Shown here piece after piece: positions 6,167-11,394 of a stretch of 11,394 nucleotides of DNA. The notes under the pieces were generated by a model that made no database searches, was not told the origin of the DNA, and saw nothing but the letters and a program-made list of their open reading frames with translations. This DNA is from JAXLVB01 sp044228045. GTDB taxonomy: Bacteria; Bacteroidota; Bacteroidia; Cytophagales; Spirosomataceae. Location: positions 1 through 11,394 of the forward strand of contig JBGAVQ010000184.1 of the NCBI GenBank assembly GCA_044228045.1, given 5' to 3'. Every line of letters starts with the position of its first letter. Position 1 is the first letter of the stretch. The position numbers were made by a program, and so were the translations under genes.

Positions 6167-9085
6167 ATGCGCAAACTTATACAAGTATTTGCATTGGTGG
6201 GGCTGCTGGGTTATCAACTTAGCTACGCCCAAAGCATCCCTTCGCCCAAAGAGCATTTTGGGTTTAACATTGGTGACGACTATCACCTCTCTAACTACAC
6301 CCAAACGGAAGCTTATTTCAAGAAGTTGGCAACTTCAGACAGGGTCAAATTGGTTGATATTGGCCTCACCGAAGAAGGCCGGCATCAGTATATGATGATT
6401 GTGACATCGCCCGAAAACCACAAAAAATTAGCTCGCTATCAGCAAATTTCGCAGCAGTTGGCTCGTGCTGAGGGACTTACCGACGACCAAGCCCGTGCGC
6501 TTGCTGCCGAAGGCAAGGCCGTAGTGTGGATTGATGGCGGCTTGCACAGCACCGAAACCGTGGGTACGATGCAACTTATAGAAACTGCTTGGCAAATGAT
6601 AAGCCGCAAAGACCCCGAAACAATGCGGATTTTGAACGACGTAGTGATTCTGTTTACGCACGCCAACCCAGACGGCCACGAGTTGGTGGGCAACTGGTAC
6701 ATGCGTGAGCCTAAACCCGAAAAACGTTCGCTCAACAACCTGCCAAAACTGTATGAAAAATACGCTGGTCACGACAACAACCGAGACTTTTTTATGCTGC
6801 ACCTCAAAGAGTCGCAAAACATTGCTCGCCAGTTGTTTGTTGAATGGATTCCGCAAATCATGTACAATCACCACCAAGCAGGCCCTCCGGGTTCAATTGT
6901 AGCGGGGCCTCCTTACCGTGATCCTTTCAACTATGTGTTTGACCCACTGATGATTACGGGTATTGATGCCCTCGGTGCGGCCATGGTCAACCGCCTCAAT
7001 GCCGAAAATAAGCCAGGTTTTACTCGCTTGAGTGGTTCGGTTTTTTCAACTTGGTACAATGGTGGCTTACGTACAACCACGCACTTTCACAACATGATAG
7101 GTTTGTTAACCGAAATTATTGGCAATCCAACACCTTCAGAAGTGCCATTAGTGCCTAACCGCCTGATTCCCAACGGAGCTACGCCTTTTCCGATTACGCC
7201 TCAAAAATGGTATTTCAAGCAATCTATTGACTACTCAGTTTCGTTGAATTACGCCACGCTCAACTATGCCGCCCGTTATCGTGACGACCTGCTGTTTAAT
7301 ATTTATCGCATGGGCAAAAACTCCATCGAGCGAGGTAGCAAAGACTACTGGGGTCTGTCGCCCAAGCGTGTAGATGCCATCAATCAAGCCTATCAAGCCG
7401 ACCAGAAGAAAGCACCTGCATCTACTACTACAGCAAGCAGGACAAGTAGCACACCTGCCAACAGACCAGCGGCAGCAGATTCTGCAGCAAGAAGCATAAC
7501 TGCTAATGCACCCACACGACCAAGAGCAGATTCGACACGAACTACCGCAGTAGCAGCTGCCAGCGAAATGGGCGATGAAGGCCCACGAGGAGGCTCTATT
7601 CCTGTTAAATACTATGATGCTGTACTAAAAGACCCTGCACAACGAGATCCCCGTGGCTTTATTCTTACTGCCGACCAAGCAGATTACAGTTCAGTAGTTG
7701 AATTCATGAATGCACTCATTAAAACGGGTATTCAGGTGCAACAAGCCACGGCAGAATTTAGCGTAACTGGCAAAAAATACCCAGCAGGTTCGTTTATTGT
7801 CAAAACAGATCAGTCGTTTCGTCCTCACGTGTTGGATATGTTTGAGCCGCAAGATCACCCTAACGACTTTGCTTATCCAGGCGGCCCTCCTATTCGCCCT
7901 TACGATGCCGCTGGATGGACTTTGGCATACCAAATGGGCGTGCAGTTTGACCGTGTGTTAGATGCCTTTGACGGCCCGTTCAAGAAGTTGCCTTATGGCG
8001 AGATTATAACCGTAAAAAATACAATTCCAACAGCCACCGTAGCTGGCTATACGCTTACAGCAAAAGCAAACAACTCGTTTGTGGCCGTAAATGACCTCCT
8101 GCAAGCAGGTTTAGAAGTATATCGTTTGCCCAATGGCTTGGCTGGAAATTCGTCAGTAGAAGCAGGTGCATTTTATGTTCCTTCGTCGGCCAAGGCGAAG
8201 GCTGTGCTCGAAAAAGCTGCTGCTGAATCAGGCGTTGTGGTATCAGGCGTGGCAAAACGCCCAATGGGTGCTATGACCAAAGTAGCTCCGCTGCGAATAG
8301 CCCTGTGGGATACTTACGGCGGCTCAATGCCATCGGGCTGGGTGCGTTTGTTGATGGAACAATACCATTACCCGTTCACTGTAGTGTTTCCACAAGAAAT
8401 TGACGCTGGTGACTTGAATAAAAAATATGATGCCATTGTGTTTGTGACAAGGGCTATTCCGGCATTAAGCACAGGTGCAGCAGAAACAGGCGGTTTTGGA
8501 GGCTTTACACCTCGTGAACCAAAACCCGAAGACATTCCTGCCGAATACCGCCCTACGATGGGCAGAATCACTGCTGATAAGTCTATCCCGCAATTGAAGC
8601 GATTCTTAGAAGGCGGTGGTCGCATCATTACCATTGGGAGTAGTACTAATTTGGCCTATCATTTAGGTCTTCCGGTCAAGAATGCCTTGGTAGAAATGAC
8701 CAATACAGGCCAAGAACGCCCCCTGCCAGCTGAGAAATACTATATTCCGGGCAGTATTTTGCAAGTAAGTTTAGATTCTACTCAACACGCTACCTATGGT
8801 CTGTCGTCTAAAACGGATGTATATTTTGATTCAAGTCCTGTGTTCAAAATTGCGCCAGATGCCATTGCCAAAGGTGTAGTAAAACCACTGGCTTGGTTCT
8901 CAACAGCTAAGCCGCTTCGTAGCGGTTGGGCATGGGGACAGGCGTATTTGCAAGATGGCGTTACTGCTTTTGAAGCACCAATCGGAGCAGGAAAACTATA
9001 TGCTTTTGGTCCAGAAATTACCTTCCGCTCGCAAGCGCAAGGCACGTTTAAGTTGTTGTTTAATCAACTGTATTTGTTGAAATAA
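6167..9085 (+). CDS. Secreted M14-family zinc carboxypeptidase-like protein
   Basis: A large exported metallopeptidase (972 residues) of family M14. A signal peptide (residues 1 to about 21, ending LSYAQ) predicts secretion. The peptidase domain fills about residues 25-400: HSTE supplies zinc ligands H127 and E130; NNRD (N204-D207) matches the family's Asn-Arg substrate-binding pair; YNHHQ (H235 or H236) gives the third ligand; and E316 in LLTEI is the likely catalytic glutamate. A Pro/Ala/Ser/Thr-rich linker (about 412-468) joins this to a C-terminal part whose last 270 residues (PLRIALWDTYGG, YDAIVFVTRAIP, GGRIITIGSSTNLAYHL) resemble a glutamine-amidotransferase-like fold without a clear catalytic triad. 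Peptide hydrolysis in the periplasm or outside the cell is likely; the exact substrate is unknown. The reading frame is intact. Confidence 0.85.
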   Translation: MRKLIQVFALVGLLGYQLSYAQSIPSPKEHFGFNIGDDYHLSNYTQTEAYFKKLATSDRVKLVDIGLTEEGRHQYMMIVTSPENHKKLARYQQISQQLARAEGLTDDQARALAAEGKAVVWIDGGLHSTETVGTMQLIETAWQMISRKDPETMRILNDVVILFTHANPDGHELVGNWYMREPKPEKRSLNNLPKLYEKYAGHDNNRDFFMLHLKESQNIARQLFVEWIPQIMYNHHQAGPPGSIVAGPPYRDPFNYVFDPLMITGIDALGAAMVNRLNAENKPGFTRLSGSVFSTWYNGGLRTTTHFHNMIGLLTEIIGNPTPSEVPLVPNRLIPNGATPFPITPQKWYFKQSIDYSVSLNYATLNYAARYRDDLLFNIYRMGKNSIERGSKDYWGLSPKRVDAINQAYQADQKKAPASTTTASRTSSTPANRPAAADSAARSITANAPTRPRADSTRTTAVAAASEMGDEGPRGGSIPVKYYDAVLKDPAQRDPRGFILTADQADYSSVVEFMNALIKTGIQVQQATAEFSVTGKKYPAGSFIVKTDQSFRPHVLDMFEPQDHPNDFAYPGGPPIRPYDAAGWTLAYQMGVQFDRVLDAFDGPFKKLPYGEIITVKNTIPTATVAGYTLTAKANNSFVAVNDLLQAGLEVYRLPNGLAGNSSVEAGAFYVPSSAKAKAVLEKAAAESGVVVSGVAKRPMGAMTKVAPLRIALWDTYGGSMPSGWVRLLMEQYHYPFTVVFPQEIDAGDLNKKYDAIVFVTRAIPALSTGAAETGGFGGFTPREPKPEDIPAEYRPTMGRITADKSIPQLKRFLEGGGRIITIGSSTNLAYHLGLPVKNALVEMTNTGQERPLPAEKYYIPGSILQVSLDSTQHATYGLSSKTDVYFDSSPVFKIAPDAIAKGVVKPLAWFSTAKPLRSGWAWGQAYLQDGVTAFEAPIGAGKLYAFGPEITFRSQAQGTFKLLFNQLYLLK
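7400..7570 (+). other. Coding region of Pro/Ala/Ser/Thr-rich linker in M14 protein
   Basis: Codons for about residues 412-468 encode a low-complexity stretch rich in Ala, Thr, Ser, Pro and Arg (for example STTTASRTSSTPANRPAAAD). It separates the peptidase domain from the C-terminal module and is probably a flexible interdomain tether, likely to vary in length between relatives. Confidence 0.6.
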
Positions 9086-9087
9086 CG

Positions 9088-9104
9088 TAGCGTCAGCGAC
9101 GCTA
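9088..9104. repeat. Hairpin 1 in convergent spacer
   Basis: TAGCGTC (9088-9094) and GACGCTA (9098-9104) form a perfect 7-bp stem with an AGC loop, beginning 2 bp after the M14 stop codon. No T run follows, so it looks more like a palindromic repeat than a classical terminator, though it could protect or end the M14 transcript. Confidence 0.55.
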
Positions 9105-9112
9105 TACCATAT

Positions 9113-9137
9113 TCGCCCCGACATGCTGTCGGGGCGA
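9113..9137. repeat. Hairpin 2, GC-rich palindrome with GACA-TGC-TGTC core
   Basis: TCGCCCCGACA (9113-9123) and TGTCGGGGCGA (9127-9137) form a perfect 11-bp stem around TGC. The stem is strongly GC-rich in an otherwise AT-leaning region. Its core is identical to that of the palindrome at 167-187. It may act as a bidirectional transcription end or be a REP-like dispersed element. Confidence 0.6.
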
Positions 9138-9147
9138 TTCTTAAACC

Positions 9148-9195
9148 AAGCAAGGAACCCTCACATGAAAAGTGTCATGTGAGGGTTCCTTGTTT
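9148..9195. terminator. Hairpin 3, long stem, likely bidirectional terminator
   Basis: A 21-bp stem: AAGCAAGGAACCCTCACATGA (9148-9168) pairs with 9175-9195 with only one G-T wobble, around a 6-nt loop AAAGTG. The right arm ends in GTTT and the left arm, read on the other strand, ends in GCTT followed by GGTTTAA, so the structure could stop transcription from both sides of this convergent gap. It is the strongest hairpin in the window. Confidence 0.6.
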
Positions 9196-9215
9196 AATCG
9201 GAATGAGCAAATGCC

Positions 9216-9240
9216 GTGGTTTTGTGTCCTCACAAACCAC
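9216..9240. terminator. Hairpin 4 in convergent spacer
   Basis: GTGGTTTTGTG (9216-9226) pairs with CACAAACCAC (9231-9240), leaving one bulged T and a TCCT loop. A T run (ACTTTTTG) lies about 14 bp downstream on the plus strand. It probably belongs to the same transcription-end cluster; the rest of the spacer to 9323 shows nothing gene-like. Confidence 0.4.
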
Positions 9241-9323
9241 CTGGGCGAGCGTGACTTTTTGCTTGTATTAACTTGGTTATCACATTATTATCAAAACAGC
9301 CAAGATGCAAGTCCCAGTTAATG

Positions 9324-10439
9324 TTACTTCTTCTTTGTTGCCTTGAAATTTCCGTTGGGTTGTAAAAACGTCAAGGTAATGGTCTCGCCTTTGTCGTTTA
9401 CCTCAAACTGCACGTTGTATCCTTTCAAAACCTTGATAGCGAACTTGTCGTTGCCCACAAAAACCAACTCATATTCAGGCTGCCCAGCTATGAATGCAAA
9501 AAGTGTTTTGTCATTTTTGGTATAGATTTTTATAGGTTGCCCCATCAGATCATACTCGCCTACGTATTTTTTGAGTTCTTCGGCAGTAACGGCTTTGGGT
9601 GGCGCAGTTCTGCTAAATACAACTGGCTTAGATGTACCAAAACCTGTCATGGCAACAGACTCAATGTCGCCCACCAAACCAGTAGCGAACTGAACCCGAA
9701 TAGGGCTTTTGTCGGTGGTATCAATGCCGCCCTTCATATCAAAAGGTTCAAAAATATCGTAATGATACTGGCGAAGCCACCACTTTTGGGCTTTGGTCTG
9801 CAAAAACAAGGAATCCCGCTCTACACTCACCACATATTTCCCGTAACCGTCGTTAGCATAAAGACCTGCATAATCGACGAGGGGATGAGATAATTTTGTG
9901 CCTATTTTTCGGTTACTGGTAGCGGTTTTTTCTTCTTTTTTGGCATCTGCTTTGGCTTTGTTTACAGCTTTGAGACGGTCTTGACTCCAGTCAAAATATT
10001 TGATGCCCAGCATTCGGTCGGCAATAAGGTTGCGCACAATGCCTGGCACTGCCGAACCATTCTGATTGACCAATACGACTATGCCAACGCTATCGCTGGG
10101 GAAAAAGCACGTGCTGGCACTGAATCCATCAATATTACCGCCATGCTCTACCCGATAATGACCTTTGTACGAAGCCAAGAACCAGCCAAAACCATAATTG
10201 GACAAATGTACGTCGGGAATTTCTTTAGTGGGTAAAGCCCCGCCAATTACCATTTGCGACGACATGGCTTGCGTAACATACGAAGCTGGTAAAACTTCTT
10301 TGCCTTCAAATTTGCCACCGTTTGTCCACATAGTCAGCCAGTTAGCCATGTCTGTCACACTGCTGTTGATGCTCCCCGCAGGCCCCATGCCATCAATATT
10401 GTAAGCTGTCTTTTTCCACTTCGTAACCTCTGGAAGCAT
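9324..10439 (-). CDS. C-terminal fragment of split serine hydrolase
   Basis: The downstream frame of the split hydrolase. From the first ATG in this frame (10439) it has 371 residues, but that ATG is internal and probably not a true start. It carries the end of the beta-lactamase-like domain (GPAGSINSS at residues 19-27, and the third catalytic motif HGG at 99-101 in VEHGGNIDGF). Next come a lysine-rich charged linker (about 157-180) and a DUF3471-type beta domain (about 185-275, with YAGLYANDGYGKYVV), then a second lipocalin-like beta segment from about 287 (EELKKYVGEYDLMGQPIKIY). Alone it lacks the nucleophile serine and a signal peptide, so it would be inactive and not exported. Confidence 0.6.
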   Translation of the reverse strand: MLPEVTKWKKTAYNIDGMGPAGSINSSVTDMANWLTMWTNGGKFEGKEVLPASYVTQAMSSQMVIGGALPTKEIPDVHLSNYGFGWFLASYKGHYRVEHGGNIDGFSASTCFFPSDSVGIVVLVNQNGSAVPGIVRNLIADRMLGIKYFDWSQDRLKAVNKAKADAKKEEKTATSNRKIGTKLSHPLVDYAGLYANDGYGKYVVSVERDSLFLQTKAQKWWLRQYHYDIFEPFDMKGGIDTTDKSPIRVQFATGLVGDIESVAMTGFGTSKPVVFSRTAPPKAVTAEELKKYVGEYDLMGQPIKIYTKNDKTLFAFIAGQPEYELVFVGNDKFAIKVLKGYNVQFEVNDKGETITLTFLQPNGNFKATKKK

Positions 10440-11115
10440 CGCTACTTTTTTCCATTTCGCCCATTGTAAATATCGAACTTTTCATGCCCAAGGGCTTAAA
10501 AATTTTGTCTCGGACATTTTCTTCCCAAGTTTTGCCAAAGAGTTTTTCGGCCAAAACGCCTTGTGCCAAAAACATAAAATTGTTGTATTGCCAAGTTTGT
10601 CGCAGGGGTGCAGAAGGGTCTAAGTATTGAATTCTGGCTATCAGACTATCACGGGTAGTATTGGCCAAGTACCACGAAAAATCATGACGAGGTAAGCCAG
10701 TGCGGTGGCACATCATGTCTCGCACGGTAAGGTGGTTGTTGAGGTCGTCGTTATAGAATTTTAGGTCTGGGAGGTACTTGGTAACGGGTTGGTCGTATTC
10801 AATTTTGCCGTCTTTTTGCAGCAAACCTACCAACGACGATGTGAATGCTTTGGTGCAAGAACCAATGGCGAATAAGGTGTTGGGTGTAACGGGTAATTTT
10901 TTGTCATAGTCTCTATATCCAAAACCTTTGGAATAAACAACCTTGCCTTTTTCGACAACGGCTACAGCAAAGCCAGCTACTTTCCAGTCGTTGAGTACAC
11001 GGGCAAAAGCGGTGTCTAAGCCAGCAAAGCGGTCGGGTGGCGTCACGGGTTTGCGCTTTTGCGCCATTGTTGTAAAAGCAATAAAGCAAGCGAGCAATAA
11101 TAGCGTTGGTTTCAT
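10393..11115 (-). CDS. N-terminal fragment of split serine hydrolase
   Basis: The upstream frame, 240 residues, starting at ATG 11115. Residues 1 to about 18 are a signal peptide (KPTLLLLACFIAFTTMAQ). The nucleophile motif is SCTK (S86, K89) and the second motif YNN (Y177-N179); FGYRDYDKKLPVTPNTLF (65-82) is a typical family stretch before the serine. The last five residues (DSLQY), after the A run, are out of the family frame, and a TGA then ends it. It overlaps the C-terminal frame by 47 bp. Without HGG and the second half of the fold it is unlikely to be active. Confidence 0.6.
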   Translation of the reverse strand: MKPTLLLLACFIAFTTMAQKRKPVTPPDRFAGLDTAFARVLNDWKVAGFAVAVVEKGKVVYSKGFGYRDYDKKLPVTPNTLFAIGSCTKAFTSSLVGLLQKDGKIEYDQPVTKYLPDLKFYNDDLNNHLTVRDMMCHRTGLPRHDFSWYLANTTRDSLIARIQYLDPSAPLRQTWQYNNFMFLAQGVLAEKLFGKTWEENVRDKIFKPLGMKSSIFTMGEMEKSSDASRGYEVEKDSLQY

Positions 11116-11145
11116 GGGAGAGGATGACTGTTTTGGATTGAAGTG

Positions 11146-11153
11146 GAAAGATA
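11146..11153 (-). promoter_or_regulatory. Candidate -7 box for serine hydrolase gene
   Basis: On the minus strand this reads TATCTTTC, 7 of 8 to TAnnTTTG, 30 bp before ATG 11115. A TTAG at 11170-11173 lies about 17 bp upstream as a poor -33 candidate. Confidence 0.35.
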
Positions 11154-11256
11154 GGTGTTTTCTGGAAACCTAAGTGCGTTGTTGTGATTTTTGCCATACT
11201 AATCCCATCATTCTAACCAAAAATCTATCCTTCTTCGTATTCTTCCTTACATTTTA

Positions 11257-11264
11257 TACATTTG
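11257..11264 (+). promoter_or_regulatory. Candidate -7 box for right-edge gene
   Basis: TACATTTG matches the Bacteroidota -7 consensus at every fixed position and lies 35 bp before ATG 11300. The -33 position, about 20 bp upstream, reads TTC rather than TTG. Confidence 0.5.
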
Positions 11265-11299
11265 CCTAATCTGTCCATTCCTCTAAACCTGCTGTAATC

Positions 11300-11394
11300 A
11301 TGTTCAAAAAACCTTCTCAGTCCTTCAAGCTATCAATTAGTTTGCTTGTTTGCTTTTTGATTACTATTCTCATTACCAATGTTCAAGCCCAAGT
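11300..11394 (+). CDS. Start of a secreted protein, cut by window edge
   Basis: Only the first 31 codons are present. They read as a clear signal peptide: a basic start (MFKKPSQSFK), a hydrophobic core (LSISLLVCFLITILI) and an end (TNVQAQ) that fits signal peptidase I cleavage after VQA. The frame is open to the window edge and is preceded by a good -7 box. The product is exported; nothing more can be said of its function. It is transcribed divergently from the serine hydrolase gene, with 184 bp between the start codons. Confidence 0.6.
   Translation, partial: MFKKPSQSFKLSISLLVCFLITILITNVQAQ

Larger units (their letters stand above)
9324..11115 (-). pseudogene. Frameshifted secreted serine hydrolase (beta-lactamase family, DUF3471 tail)
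   Basis: One gene read in two frames. The upstream frame (from ATG 11115) holds the signal peptide, the SxxK serine and the YxN motif; the downstream frame holds the HGG motif and the C-terminal domains. On the coding strand the expected family sequence GYEVEK-TAYNID-GMGPAGSINSS is restored by removing one A from the five-A run at about 10416-10420, giving a 596-residue protein. Family members are penicillin-binding-protein/class C beta-lactamase-like hydrolases acting on peptides or esters outside the cytoplasm; this one would not be assumed to confer drug resistance. A one-base homopolymer difference could be a sequencing error, a true pseudogene or, less likely, programmed shifting. Both fragments look otherwise intact, favouring an error or recent event. 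Confidence 0.75.

Noticed and set aside
6428..6877. Long minus-strand open frame inside the M14 gene
   Set aside because: It lies opposite conserved catalytic residues of a clear plus-strand gene and has no recognisable domain, so it is a shadow frame.
9324..11115. Programmed ribosomal frameshifting in the serine hydrolase
   Set aside because: No convincing slippery heptamer with a downstream pseudoknot was seen, and this family is not known for it. A one-base homopolymer change explains the data more simply.
10393..11115. Antibiotic-resistance beta-lactamase
   Set aside because: The SxxK/YxN/HGG motifs with a DUF3471 tail point to the broad serine hydrolase family, and the gene is split. 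Nothing indicates drug hydrolysis.

Overview
The window looks like chromosomal DNA from a Bacteroidota bacterium, most likely of the Cytophagales type. Three things suggest this: moderately AT-rich DNA with few clear Shine-Dalgarno sites; several matches to the Bacteroidota promoter (-33 TTG, -7 TAnnTTTG); and typical Bacteroidota genes, namely an M61 peptidase with HEYFH, a YD-repeat lipoprotein, a short Crp-like regulator, DUF4386, a large secreted M14 peptidase and a serine hydrolase with a DUF3471 tail. Genus and species cannot be read from the sequence. No rRNA, tRNA, CRISPR array, transposase or phage gene was seen.

Layout. Positions 1-308 hold no supportable gene but several inverted and direct repeats. 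A secreted M61 glycyl-aminopeptidase-like gene (309-1940) and a lipoprotein gene (2062-2781) follow on the plus strand. A Crp/Fnr-type regulator (2804-3388) begins just after the lipoprotein stop and has no usable ATG. It converges on a minus-strand membrane pair: DUF4386 (4288-4968) upstream of a CPBP (Abi/CAAX-type) intramembrane protease (3432-4268). A divergent promoter region separates these from a small plus-strand pair, DUF1801 (5270-5671) and DUF4287 (5688-5906). Next is a 972-residue secreted M14 zinc carboxypeptidase-like protein (6167-9085). After it comes a 238-bp convergent spacer with four hairpins, then a minus-strand secreted serine hydrolase (9324-11115) split into two reading frames by an apparent one-base insertion. 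The right edge holds the signal peptide of another plus-strand gene (11300 onward), with a perfect -7 match upstream.

How the genes fit together. Three of the products are predicted secreted hydrolases (M61, M14, beta-lactamase-like), consistent with a periplasmic or extracellular peptide-scavenging lifestyle, but they are separate transcription units and nothing shows one pathway. The two small pairs (DUF4386+CPBP and DUF1801+DUF4287) look like two-gene operons. I found no convincing evidence of a new multi-gene system. The points most worth a second look are the hairpin cluster at 9088-9240, a GACA-TGC-TGTC hairpin core shared by two distant places, and the frameshifted hydrolase.
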